Counted from the first letter of the stretch, positions 1 through 8,169 are shown. The stretch is 11,569 nt of DNA from Gammaproteobacteria bacterium UBA7376 (GCA_002470275.1 DKNY01000038.1:1-11569); one strand, 5' to 3'. Numbers and translations: made by a program. The notes: generated by a model not told the origin, from the letters alone.

Positions 1-3000
1 CAACACCAGCCTGAGCAGCGGGATGTTTGTGCAGATTCCGGAGATGACGACACGATCTAGATAGTCCAACAACTGATCTGCCGCATCATCTCGGGACTCA
101 CCGTGAATGATGATCTGGGCAACCATGCTGTCGTAGTAGGGGGACACGAATTTTCCGGGGCCAACGGTCGTGATGACCTCCACATTGTCCTGCACCGGAA
201 ATTCGCACTCTTTAACTTCTCCTGGGTGGGGCCTAAAGGCCAGCCCACCATCCGGCTGAACAACAATGCGCTCGGCGTTGATACGAGCCTCAATGGCATA
301 CCCATTTTGCTTCACCTTAAGGTCCGCAATGGATTCTCCCGACGCGATGCGGAACTGCTGGGCGACGATATCAATGCCGGAAGTCCACTCGGTGACCGGG
401 TGCTCAACTTGAAGGCGCGTGTTCATTTCCATGAAGTACACGGCCTCCGACCTAAGGTCGAAAATAAATTCCACCGTGCCGGCACCAACGTAGCCAACTT
501 CATTAGCCAAATCCTTGGTTGAACGCACCACCACATCCATCAGCGATTGAGGCAGCATGGTAGAGCTAGATTCTTCTATCACCTTTTGCTTATCGCGCTG
601 CACGCTACAGTCACGAATACCCAAGACCAAGGTATTGCCATGGGTATCCCGCAGCAGTTGGGCCTCAATATGGCGCAGAGACGTTACGTACTTTTCAAGG
701 TAAACATCGCCGTTGCCAAATGCGCTTCGCGCCTCAACCCCTACCCGGAAAAAGAGCTGCTCGAATTCTTGAGGGGTCTCTACGAGCTGTATGCCTTTGC
801 CGCCGCCCCCATGAACCGCCTTGATCAAAATGGGATAGCCAATTTCTTCAGCTACCGCACCCGCGCGCTCAACATTGGTCATAATACCGTGGCTTCCCGG
901 GACCACGGGCACTTCCAGCCGCATGGCGGTATTGATAGCGTTGGACTTGTTCCCCATGGTCTCCATGCTGGAGACTGGCGGACCAATGAAGTTGATCCCA
1001 TGATTGCGGACCAGCTCGGCGAAGCCTGAGTTTTCAGATAGAAATCCAATGCCAGGATGCAGGCTGTCTACGCCCTCGCTCTTAGCAACATTCAGCACGC
1101 TCATGGCGTTCAAATAGCTCTCATCGGGCGTGTTTCCGCCGATGCAGACAAGGGTATCGTTGGGGCCCAACTGATCCGCCGCCGCAGATTCCATGTCCGG
1201 ATCGCTCTGCACCAGCACAACCCTCACCTGCTGCTGCTGGGCGATGCGTATCAGCTTGGCAGCGGTGCAGCCCCGGGCGTGAATAAGGACTTTTGCCGTA
1301 GGCCGAATAAGCTCTTCAGGGGTCACGACCGGGCGACTGGCCACAACGATAGGCCGGTGATCTACCAGCCCGCCTTCAAGGATGCGGGTAACGACGCTTT
1401 CCACATCATCCTGGGGCGTGGGGATTTCAGGGTCCACGCCAGAAAGACGCTCATCAATATCCTCAAAAAACGGATGTTTTACCAATCCCTGCATTGACTC
1501 GGGGTTGGTCGAGAGATAATTCGCGAGAATGGATTTAAGGGGTAGATTCGACGACACCACAATCTGCCCCGCGAAGGGCATACTGGTGCCTGAGAAATAA
1601 TAGGTCTGCACCAGGGGATGGGTGACAAAGCTGGCCTGGGCACCGCCGGTGCAGTCACCAAAGCCAAAAACGATGATCGGCAGATCGTGATCTCGAACGA
1701 ACCTCGTAATGCGGTCGTTGACCGCAGCCATAGAGAACAGCGCCCCAGCGCCCTCCTTGGTTTGCATACCGCCCGAGGAGATAAAGCAAATGATGGGCAT
1801 ACTTTGCTCAGCGCACTCCACCAGCAGCCGACATACCTTTTCCGCGCTGGCCATGTCAAAGGCACCGGCCTGAAAGCTCACGTTAGATATCACAACACCC
1901 ACCGGTGCCTTGTCATTGCCCTTGAAGCGGCCGATTCCGGTCACGACTCCGCAGGGCGGTAGGCCTTTGTTGAGGGCGCTCTCAATAGACAACCGAAAAC
2001 CTGGAAACGAACACGGATCCGAACTCAAAAGGTCCTCGAATCGGTCCTCCCAATCGTCGAAGTAACGATCAATGATATCCTGGTAGGTGAACTGACTCTT
2101 GCCCTTGACCTCTCGCAGCACCCGCTGCATCTGCAGGTCGTTATAGGCCATGTCCAGACGATTCCAAAAGTCTTTACGGCGTCCGATGTTTCGAGGCGCA
2201 ATCCGGCCCTGGTAATTCTTTCCATCGCGCTCGTTGACCACAAAACTATTCAGCAGTGTCGTAAAGAAGTAGGTGACGATCACAAACAGCGCGTCCGCCA
2301 AATGGGTGAAGCTCAATTTTTTCCACTCTTCGACGGTGCGGAAAAAGTCGCCGCTCTTGGGCATTTTGAGCAACCGCAGGTACCAATCAAAAAGCCGCTC
2401 TTTCGCATCAACCAGGCTCGCATCATCAGCGATCCCATCCAGCGCCCGAATATTTTCGTCTAAAAAGTGAGCGACCGTCTTCTTTGAGAGCACCTGATCG
2501 GACTGAGCTTCCTTGGCGATACTTTCCAGCCGTCCGATTGCCTGATCGTAGACGCCGTCAAATAGCAGCAGGTTTTCGCACTCACGAATGAAGTCCGCTC
2601 GTAGGTCCTCATCGAGCAATACATCGACCAAGGTCATATCGGCCAGGGGTATGTCAACCTCAGCGGTCTCTAAGACGGCGACGAACTCAGGGAGCATCTT
2701 CACCAAAAAGCTACGATTGCCCTGCATATCGGACCCAGCGGACCCCTTATCGAGTCGTGGCCCCGTTATCAGCATATTCAGCTCAGCGGCGAGTTGCTTG
2801 GCCACGTACCCGTCGGATAGGCCGGCGGCCGTTTCCGACGCCAACAGCTTACGTCCCTCGTAGGAGAATCGCTCCCGTGCGGTCTTAAGCATCTTGGGGG
2901 TATCGTTGATCGCAGCAAGCAGTGCTCTGGGATCACCAATTTCGCTCACCCGGAGAATTTGCCGGGCATCCGAATGGTGCCCTAGATAGTCGATCAAAGC

Positions 3001-4389
3001 CTCTAAGTTACCCGCCGCCTCTCTCTTCCATCGGTTAAACAGGAAGGCCCCTACGGTTGAGAGCAACACCGAGCGAGCATTCTCGTAATTTTGCTTGGGC
3101 TCGCCAAAGATCATTTGCGCGATTCGACCACGCTCGTCGTTCATGACGCCGCGCTTATCCAGGTAGTTCTTCCAGGCCCGAGCCAGGGTATCGTCGTACA
3201 CCACTTTATCCGGGTCTTGCAGCCAGTAGAGGAAGGTCTGTCGCCGCTCTCTATCCGCTCGTATATGCAGTTCGCCAGAGGGTATTTCCTGTTGCGCCAA
3301 ACGACCATACTGCTGAACGGTTGTCGCCTTGATCCGCTTTCGAACTCGTAGATAGCGCAAATAGCGATAGGCGACGCCAAAAACGTTTAGATATTCGGTA
3401 GGGTTTTTTGTGAGCTGCAAGGACGCCTGTTTCTGCATCGCGTCCAGCTGCGGAGACGGGGCCAAGTAACGCAGCAACCCCTGACGATAATGATCCATGA
3501 TATAGGGATTTTCAGAGACGAACTCCGCGCTCCGCGATTCAACGGTTTTGATGCTGCCGACGATGGCCGTCCGCAGATTTTCGATTTTCTCCGGCGGATC
3601 ATTGGGACTGAAATCAACGATCGCGTCGATATTGCCCTGAGCATGGAGCTCGGGTGCCGACAGTCCAACGTATTTTGCGCATTCCTGCCAGCTTAGGTTC
3701 AGCCGGCGAGCGATGTTCGCCAGTCCAGCAGGTTGAATGGTGCTGAACACGCCATCTCGAAGCGAGAGAATCATGTTGCTCGCGGCCAGAGGGATCGCGC
3801 CACCAGAATATCCCACCCCATAAATGATGCCCACGTTGGGCACGTCAATGCTGCTCATCGCCGCGATCAGGCGAGAGATGCTGTGAGCCTGATTGTGGGC
3901 ATTCGCCTCTTCGCCGGCGTCTGCTCCCGGGGTATCCATAAACGTCACGACAGGCAGTGATCGGGCTGAGCAGTAATCAGAGAAAGCGGCTGCTTTGAGA
4001 TGATGCTGAGGCATCCAGCTCCCCAAATCCGAAGACCGATCCTGGGCGATAAAGGCTATCGGCCTCGTTTCGCCGTTCCCGAAGTCCATGGCGATGACCG
4101 CCTGGAAATAGGAACCGGAGCCTTCCTCCTCCAAAACTCGCCCCAATTGCCGGATTATCGCCGGAGCAGGGGTACGCCCTTGGGCCTCAGCGGGCATGAC
4201 CACTTTCTCGATATAAGCGTCAATGTCTAGGGCTGCCAATCCTTCCGTTATCCGCTCTATCTCTCGCTGAGATAGCAAGCCAGGGGCAGGAGGTTGTTCC
4301 TGCGTGATATTGGGAAAGGAGGAAAAGTCTTTAGCCAGGTTCTCGGCAATGTAAAAAAGCCGATCTCCCTCGATTAACTGGTTTGCCAC
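1..4389 (-). CDS. Giant single-chain biotin-dependent (acetyl-CoA-type) carboxylase, partial at C-terminus
   Basis: Probably makes malonyl-CoA or a related carboxy-acyl-CoA from acyl-CoA, bicarbonate and ATP in the cytoplasm. The frame is open for 1463 codons with no stop and runs off the left edge. Residues about 90-260 resemble AccA (DTPGADAGEE at 152-161, GVGYSGGAIP at 191-200). Residues about 290-790 match no domain I recognise and look helical, rich in charged residues and Leu. Residues about 795-1000 resemble AccD (SSGG at 871-874, CTGGAQASF at 913-921), without the Cys4 zinc ribbon. From about 1030 the chain is biotin carboxylase: GGGGKG at 1193-1198, RDCSVQR, and MEMNTRLQVEHPVTE from 1320 with the metal and substrate residues kept. 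A biotin carrier domain is not seen and may lie beyond the edge. The start is GTG at 4389, because an in-frame TAG lies at 4399-4401; no good ribosome binding site precedes it. The acyl substrate is unproven; propionyl or longer acyl-CoA remains possible. Confidence 0.88.
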   Translation of the reverse strand, partial: MANQLIEGDRLFYIAENLAKDFSSFPNITQEQPPAPGLLSQREIERITEGLAALDIDAYIEKVVMPAEAQGRTPAPAIIRQLGRVLEEEGSGSYFQAVIAMDFGNGETRPIAFIAQDRSSDLGSWMPQHHLKAAAFSDYCSARSLPVVTFMDTPGADAGEEANAHNQAHSISRLIAAMSSIDVPNVGIIYGVGYSGGAIPLAASNMILSLRDGVFSTIQPAGLANIARRLNLSWQECAKYVGLSAPELHAQGNIDAIVDFSPNDPPEKIENLRTAIVGSIKTVESRSAEFVSENPYIMDHYRQGLLRYLAPSPQLDAMQKQASLQLTKNPTEYLNVFGVAYRYLRYLRVRKRIKATTVQQYGRLAQQEIPSGELHIRADRERRQTFLYWLQDPDKVVYDDTLARAWKNYLDKRGVMNDERGRIAQMIFGEPKQNYENARSVLLSTVGAFLFNRWKREAAGNLEALIDYLGHHSDARQILRVSEIGDPRALLAAINDTPKMLKTARERFSYEGRKLLASETAAGLSDGYVAKQLAAELNMLITGPRLDKGSAGSDMQGNRSFLVKMLPEFVAVLETAEVDIPLADMTLVDVLLDEDLRADFIRECENLLLFDGVYDQAIGRLESIAKEAQSDQVLSKKTVAHFLDENIRALDGIADDASLVDAKERLFDWYLRLLKMPKSGDFFRTVEEWKKLSFTHLADALFVIVTYFFTTLLNSFVVNERDGKNYQGRIAPRNIGRRKDFWNRLDMAYNDLQMQRVLREVKGKSQFTYQDIIDRYFDDWEDRFEDLLSSDPCSFPGFRLSIESALNKGLPPCGVVTGIGRFKGNDKAPVGVVISNVSFQAGAFDMASAEKVCRLLVECAEQSMPIICFISSGGMQTKEGAGALFSMAAVNDRITRFVRDHDLPIIVFGFGDCTGGAQASFVTHPLVQTYYFSGTSMPFAGQIVVSSNLPLKSILANYLSTNPESMQGLVKHPFFEDIDERLSGVDPEIPTPQDDVESVVTRILEGGLVDHRPIVVASRPVVTPEELIRPTAKVLIHARGCTAAKLIRIAQQQQVRVVLVQSDPDMESAAADQLGPNDTLVCIGGNTPDESYLNAMSVLNVAKSEGVDSLHPGIGFLSENSGFAELVRNHGINFIGPPVSSMETMGNKSNAINTAMRLEVPVVPGSHGIMTNVERAGAVAEEIGYPILIKAVHGGGGKGIQLVETPQEFEQLFFRVGVEARSAFGNGDVYLEKYVTSLRHIEAQLLRDTHGNTLVLGIRDCSVQRDKQKVIEESSSTMLPQSLMDVVVRSTKDLANEVGYVGAGTVEFIFDLRSEAVYFMEMNTRLQVEHPVTEWTSGIDIVAQQFRIASGESIADLKVKQNGYAIEARINAERIVVQPDGGLAFRPHPGEVKECEFPVQDNVEVITTVGPGKFVSPYYDSMVAQIIIHGESRDDAADQLLDYLDRVVISGICTNIPLLRLVL

Positions 4390-4393
4390 GTTT

Positions 4394-4422
4394 TTGGACT
4401 ATTCGGAAATTCTCGGTACTCT
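4394..4422 (+). promoter_or_regulatory. Predicted sigma70-type promoter of moaB
   Basis: TTGGAC (4394-4399) and TACTCT (4417-4422) are separated by 17 bases. A transcript would start near 4429 and leave about 25 bases before the ATG at 4454. This argues against the upstream in-frame TTG at 4394 as a start codon, because that TTG is part of the -35 box. Predicted from sequence only. Confidence 0.42.
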
Positions 4423-4446
4423 AGCCACTTGTATCAGGGATCGCAA
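4418..4446 (-). promoter_or_regulatory. Predicted sigma70-type promoter of the carboxylase gene
   Basis: Read on the minus strand, TTGCGA (4441-4446) and TAGAGT (4418-4423) are separated by exactly 17 bases, each matching 4 of 6 consensus positions. Transcription would start near 4411, giving a leader of about 20 bases before the GTG at 4389. The -10 hexamer is almost the same DNA as that of the opposite moaB promoter. Predicted from spacing and position only. Confidence 0.35.
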
Positions 4447-4453
4447 TTCGACT

Positions 4454-4987
4454 ATGACCATTCTGCCGGTGGCCCTTCTGACCGTCTCGGACTCTCGCAG
4501 CCTAGAAGATGACCCATCTGGAGATCTGCTGAGAGATTCCATTGTATCTGCCGGCCATCGCCTGATGGACAGGTTTCTCGTTCGCGACGATGTTTATGCC
4601 ATTCGTGCACAGGTTTCCAACTGGATTGCAGATCCGTCTATACAGGTGATCATAACCACCGGGGGCACTGGATTTACCGGCCGCGACAGTACGCCCGAAG
4701 CCTTGCTTCCCCTCTTTGACAAAGAAATCAGTGGGTTTGGCGAGCTCTTCCGACAGTTGTCTTACGCTGAGGTTGGCACCTCGACGCTCCAGTCCCGCGC
4801 CACGGGCGGTATCGCCAACGGTACGCTGATTTTTGCCCTCCCGGGTTCCAAGGGAGCAGTCACCCTGGGCTGGAACGAAATTCTCCTTAAACAGCTAGAC
4901 AGTGGCCATCGTCCCTGTAACTTTGCGGAGCTCATCCCACGATTCCTGGAGCACCTCAAGATTCCCGGGGGTGATAAAACGGCCTAA
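4454..4987 (+). CDS. moaB: Molybdenum cofactor biosynthesis protein B
   Basis: Member of the MoaB/MogA molybdopterin-binding family (177 residues; E. coli MoaB is about 170). The family acts in molybdenum cofactor assembly. MogA and archaeal MoaB adenylylate molybdopterin before metal insertion, while the role of E. coli MoaB itself is less clear. The match to E. coli MoaB runs along the whole chain: LLTVSDSRS at 9-17, YAIRAQVSNWI at 48-58, the TTGGTG nucleotide/pterin loop at 68-73, PEALLPLFDKE at 81-91, GTSTLQSRA at 108-116, ALPGS at 128-132 and RPCNF at 153-157. I chose ATG 4454 because the preceding in-frame TTG overlaps the predicted promoter and the family signature begins directly after this Met. 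A weak AGGGA lies 13 bases upstream. It is divergent from the carboxylase gene and has no other cofactor genes beside it in the window. Confidence 0.93.
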   Translation: MTILPVALLTVSDSRSLEDDPSGDLLRDSIVSAGHRLMDRFLVRDDVYAIRAQVSNWIADPSIQVIITTGGTGFTGRDSTPEALLPLFDKEISGFGELFRQLSYAEVGTSTLQSRATGGIANGTLIFALPGSKGAVTLGWNEILLKQLDSGHRPCNFAELIPRFLEHLKIPGGDKTA

Positions 4988-5062
4988 GAGTCGGTAGCTG
5001 CAGCAGACATCCATCAGTAAACTCTGCGCTCGATCCGTCTCGTTGCGCCTACATCCGTTTCA

Positions 5063-5068
5063 AGGGAG
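5063..5068 (+). promoter_or_regulatory. Ribosome binding site of the thiolase gene
   Basis: AGGGAG ends 11 bases before the ATG at 5080 and supports that start. The 92-base gap after moaB shows no convincing promoter or terminator, so read-through from moaB is possible. Confidence 0.55.
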
Positions 5069-5079
5069 CATAATTTGCT

Positions 5080-6240
5080 ATGACACAGCCCATCTTTATT
5101 CTTGGTGCCGCACGCACGCCAATAGGCAGCTTTCAGGGTAGCTTAAACAAGCTCTCCGCCCCGACGCTGGGCGCTCATGCGCTCTCCGCTGCGCTGGACA
5201 GCAGCGGCATTGACCCAGCAACGGTCAATGAAGTCTTGTTGGGTAACGTCGTCAGCGCGGGTCTCAAACAGGCACCCGCCCGCCAAGCGATGCGCCAGGC
5301 TGGGCTTCCCGACGCCTGTGCTGCCACCACCGTGAATAAGGTTTGCGGCTCGGGCATGAAGGCCACCATGCTAGGCATGGATATCATCGCCTCCGGCAGT
5401 GGCGATATTGTGATCGCTGGCGGTATGGAAAGCATGAGCAACGCACCTTACCTGCTCAGCAAGGCCCGTGGTGGCCTCCGTATGGGACACGCTGACGTTC
5501 AAGACGCCCTCTTCACCGACGGCTTAGAGGATGCGGAAACCGGCGGATCTATGGGCTCCTTCGCCCAAGAGACTGCAGATCAACATCAACTGAGCCGCGA
5601 CGCTATGGACGGCTATGCCATCGAATCCGTCAATCGGGCGCGAGCAGCCATCGAAAGCGGAGCATTGAGGCCCGAGATTTCACCCATTGAGGTAGGCGGT
5701 GAAACGGTTGCTGATGACGAGCAACCCGGCAGAGCAAAGCTTGATCGCATCCCCACACTGCGTCCTGCTTTCAAATCCGACGGTACGATTACGGCTGCTA
5801 ACTCGTCCTCTATTTCCGACGGTGCGTCCGCTCTGGTTTTGGCCTCAGAAGCGAATGCAGCCAACGCTGAACCTCTGGCTAGGATCGTAGCCCATGCCAC
5901 GCATTCCATTCACCCGAGCGAATTTACCTTGGCACCGGTGGGAGCCATCGAGAAACTCATGAGCCGAACCGGATGGCAGATCGACTCAGTAGACCTCTTC
6001 GAGATCAACGAAGCCTTTGCCATGGTAACCATGCTGACTATGACAAAACTGCACCTGGACCATCAACGCGTTAATGTCTACGGTGGCGCCTGCGCTCAGG
6101 GTCACCCCATCGGTTCTACCGGCAGCCGGTTGATCGTTACCCTGGCTCATGCTTTAGCAGAGCGGGGCTTAAAGCGAGGCGTGGCCGCACTCTGTATCGG
6201 CGGCGGCGAAGCTACCGCCGTTGCCCTGGAGCGTGTTTGA
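5080..6240 (+). CDS. Acetyl-CoA C-acetyltransferase (thiolase)
   Basis: Thiolase II family enzyme of 386 residues, a typical length (AtoB and PhaA are about 393). It condenses two acetyl-CoA to acetoacetyl-CoA or runs the reverse thiolysis in the cytoplasm. The nucleophilic Cys89 lies in VNKVCGSGMKA, GGMESMSNAPY at 114-124 is standard for the family, NEAFA at 310-314 holds the conserved Asn, GGACAQGHPIGSTGSR at 335-350 carries catalytic His342, and CIGGG at 372-376 carries the acid/base Cys372. The full catalytic set is present. Motif detail favours biosynthetic acetoacetyl-CoA thiolases over the long-chain FadA/FadI type, but chain length preference cannot be read with certainty. It lies 45 bases upstream of the fabY-like gene on the same strand, so the two are probably co-transcribed. 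No phaB or HMG-CoA genes are visible that would fix the pathway. Confidence 0.92.
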   Translation: MTQPIFILGAARTPIGSFQGSLNKLSAPTLGAHALSAALDSSGIDPATVNEVLLGNVVSAGLKQAPARQAMRQAGLPDACAATTVNKVCGSGMKATMLGMDIIASGSGDIVIAGGMESMSNAPYLLSKARGGLRMGHADVQDALFTDGLEDAETGGSMGSFAQETADQHQLSRDAMDGYAIESVNRARAAIESGALRPEISPIEVGGETVADDEQPGRAKLDRIPTLRPAFKSDGTITAANSSSISDGASALVLASEANAANAEPLARIVAHATHSIHPSEFTLAPVGAIEKLMSRTGWQIDSVDLFEINEAFAMVTMLTMTKLHLDHQRVNVYGGACAQGHPIGSTGSRLIVTLAHALAERGLKRGVAALCIGGGEATAVALERV

Positions 6241-6275
6241 TCAGAGCCGGAAAATGGCTAAACGGGAACACCCAC

Positions 6276-6280
6276 GAGGA
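6276..6280 (+). promoter_or_regulatory. Ribosome binding site that supports a TTG start of fabY
   Basis: GAGGA ends 5 bases before TTG 6286. No in-frame ATG occurs close by: the next Met in the chain is residue 13, already inside the conserved N-terminal strand. The site therefore decides for TTG as the start codon. Confidence 0.6.
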
Positions 6281-6285
6281 CCAAG

Positions 6286-8157
6286 TTGACAACGAGTCAT
6301 AACAATACGCCCCTGCCTGTCATGGTTGGATGCGGCGGCATCAACTCAGCCGGCAGAGTTTCTTTCAATCACGCCTATCGGCGAATGGTGATTGAAAGCC
6401 TTGGGCAGGCGAAGCAGGCCGCGACCTACCAGAGCCTCGCGAGAGTGATGGGCCTTGACCCGGCAACCACAGCAGACCCTGCTCAACGAGAGCGAATGCT
6501 CGAACAGACGCTTATTCGTCGAATCGAACTGTTTGATGCGGACATGGTTTATTGGCAGGGCAGCGCCAAGCTGACCCAAGAAGGCACCCAGAACCCACGT
6601 TTTATTCTCTCTAGGCGACATCTGCCCAAGCATATTCCCGAGCAGTGGCAGGTACGGGAGTTAAATGACAAGGAGGTGATCGTAGAGTGCGACGGACCCT
6701 TGGACGTCATGCTCCCGGACCATCGACAGTCACGAGTCACCAGCGCTGGCCAGCTGCCAACAGGATTTGATCCGGCAACCCTCTATCCCAGCAGGAACCA
6801 CCCTCGGGGCCTGCAGATGGCTATCTATGGTGCCTCAGACGCCCTTCGCTCAACGGGCTTCGAGACCTCGGTATTAAGGAGCCTGGTGCCACCAGACCAA
6901 ATGGCCGTCTACTCTGGTTCGGCAATGGGCCAGCTGGATACAGACGGATTCGGCGGGATGATGCAAAACGGGATGATAGGCAAGCGTCCCACCTCAAAAA
7001 ACGTCGCCCTAGGTCTACCCGAAATGCCAGGTGACTTTGTTAATGCCTACGTCCTCGGATCCGTTGGAGAAACCGCGGGCGTGGTGGGGGCCTGCGCGAC
7101 CTTTTTGTACGGCGTCAAAAAGGGAATGGAAGATATTCGTAGTGGTCGGAAACGCTTGGTGATCGTGGGCAATGCCGAAGCACCCGTCGTGCCAAGCGTG
7201 ATCGAGGGTTATCGCACCATGGGGGCCCTTGCGGAAGACGAGGCGCTGATGGCGCTGGACGGCAGCGACAAGGTAAACAACCGGCGGGCCTGTAGACCGT
7301 TTTCCAGTAACGCTGGCTTCACCATAGCCGAGTCATCGGTCTGGCTTGTGCTTATGGACGATCGTCTGGCCATGGAAACAGGTGCCAGAATCTTGGGTGC
7401 TGTTGGGGATGTTCACGTCCACGCCGATGGCTACAAAAAATCCATTCCTGGACCCGGTGTGGGCAATTACATCACCGTAGGCAAGTGCATGGCCACCGCC
7501 CGCGCAATTATGGGTGATGAAGGTCTGCGCCGTGGCACTTACATGCAGGCACACGGTACGGGTACGCCCCAAAACAGGGTCACGGAATCTGAAATCTTCA
7601 GTGAACTCGCCGGAACGTTTGGTATCGAGCGCTGGCAGGTGGCGGCCATCAAATCCTATGTCGGTCATTCCCTAGCGCCCGCCGGTGGAGATCAACTTGC
7701 CGCCACCCTAGGCGCCTGGACGGATGGTTTGGTACCGGGCATCAAAACCATCGACCACATCGCCGATGACGTTGCCGTGGATAACCTGCATTTCTCACTT
7801 ACCGATTCAGAACTCAGCGACCAACAAATGCGCGGTGTCCTGCTGAACTCTAAGGGATTTGGCGGCAACAACGCGACGGGCCTTTTTCTGTCCCCAACCC
7901 AGACCCATCACATGCTGAAAAAGAGGTGGGGGGCGACTGCCCATAGCGCTTTCCAGAAGCGGCAGGAGGCGACCGAGGCCAAGGCCCAGGACTATGATGC
8001 GATAGCCGATACCCAAGCCACCCTGCCCATTTATCGGTTTGGCGAGGGCGTGCTGTCGGGCGCGGATCTGACCCTCTCCCCAACCGCCATTCACTTTCCA
8101 GGTTTTGACCACCCGGTCACGCTGGACCTTGAGAACCCCTACCCGGATATGACGTAA
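6286..8157 (+). CDS. fabY: FabY-like beta-ketoacyl-ACP synthase
   Basis: A 623-residue ketosynthase that matches, as I recall it, Pseudomonas aeruginosa FabY (PA5174, about 634 residues) along its length. FabY starts fatty acid synthesis by condensing acetyl-CoA with malonyl-ACP, the role FabH plays elsewhere. Family landmarks are SAGQLPTGFDP at 153-163, HPRGLQM at 172-178, and VLGSVGETAGVVGACATFLY at 256-275 with nucleophile Cys270. Further landmarks are VIVGNAEAP at 292-300, HGTGTPQNRVTE at 423-434 with His423, Lys456 and His461 in KSYVGHS, and KGFGGNN at 523-529. The Cys-His-His triad of KAS I/II-type enzymes is complete. The extra 150 or so N-terminal residues and the C-terminal tail of about 80 residues distinguish it from ordinary FabB/FabF. 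It follows the thiolase by 45 bases and converges with the sirB1-family gene. Confidence in the family is high; acetyl-CoA priming is inferred from homology. Confidence 0.9.
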   Translation: MTTSHNNTPLPVMVGCGGINSAGRVSFNHAYRRMVIESLGQAKQAATYQSLARVMGLDPATTADPAQRERMLEQTLIRRIELFDADMVYWQGSAKLTQEGTQNPRFILSRRHLPKHIPEQWQVRELNDKEVIVECDGPLDVMLPDHRQSRVTSAGQLPTGFDPATLYPSRNHPRGLQMAIYGASDALRSTGFETSVLRSLVPPDQMAVYSGSAMGQLDTDGFGGMMQNGMIGKRPTSKNVALGLPEMPGDFVNAYVLGSVGETAGVVGACATFLYGVKKGMEDIRSGRKRLVIVGNAEAPVVPSVIEGYRTMGALAEDEALMALDGSDKVNNRRACRPFSSNAGFTIAESSVWLVLMDDRLAMETGARILGAVGDVHVHADGYKKSIPGPGVGNYITVGKCMATARAIMGDEGLRRGTYMQAHGTGTPQNRVTESEIFSELAGTFGIERWQVAAIKSYVGHSLAPAGGDQLAATLGAWTDGLVPGIKTIDHIADDVAVDNLHFSLTDSELSDQQMRGVLLNSKGFGGNNATGLFLSPTQTHHMLKKRWGATAHSAFQKRQEATEAKAQDYDAIADTQATLPIYRFGEGVLSGADLTLSPTAIHFPGFDHPVTLDLENPYPDMT

Positions 8158-8169
8158 GCCCCGGATCAT

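Noticed and set aside
1228..1239. CTG repeat as a microsatellite
   Set aside because: Only four units, encoding four Gln in a conserved region of the biotin carboxylase domain.
57..4230. Many plus-strand and off-frame open frames of 60-160 codons across the left third
   Set aside because: All overlap the single 1463-codon minus frame that carries recognisable carboxylase domains; their translations show no family motif.
4394..4453. A 20-residue N-terminal extension of moaB starting at TTG 4394
   Set aside because: The TTG is part of the predicted -35 box, there is no ribosome binding site, and the extra residues are not part of the MoaB family pattern.
4997..5004. GCTGCAGC palindrome after moaB as a terminator
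   Set aside because: It has no loop and no T-run; an 8-base palindrome of this kind is expected by chance.
5069..5074. CATAAT as a -10 box for the thiolase gene
   Set aside because: No matching -35 lies at 16-18 bases, and transcription would start at the ATG, after the good ribosome binding site that is clearly meant to be in the message.
6254..6289. An 11-codon open frame just before fabY, ending across its TTG start
   Set aside because: Too short, no ribosome binding site, and no leader peptide signature such as a run of one amino acid or an attenuator hairpin.
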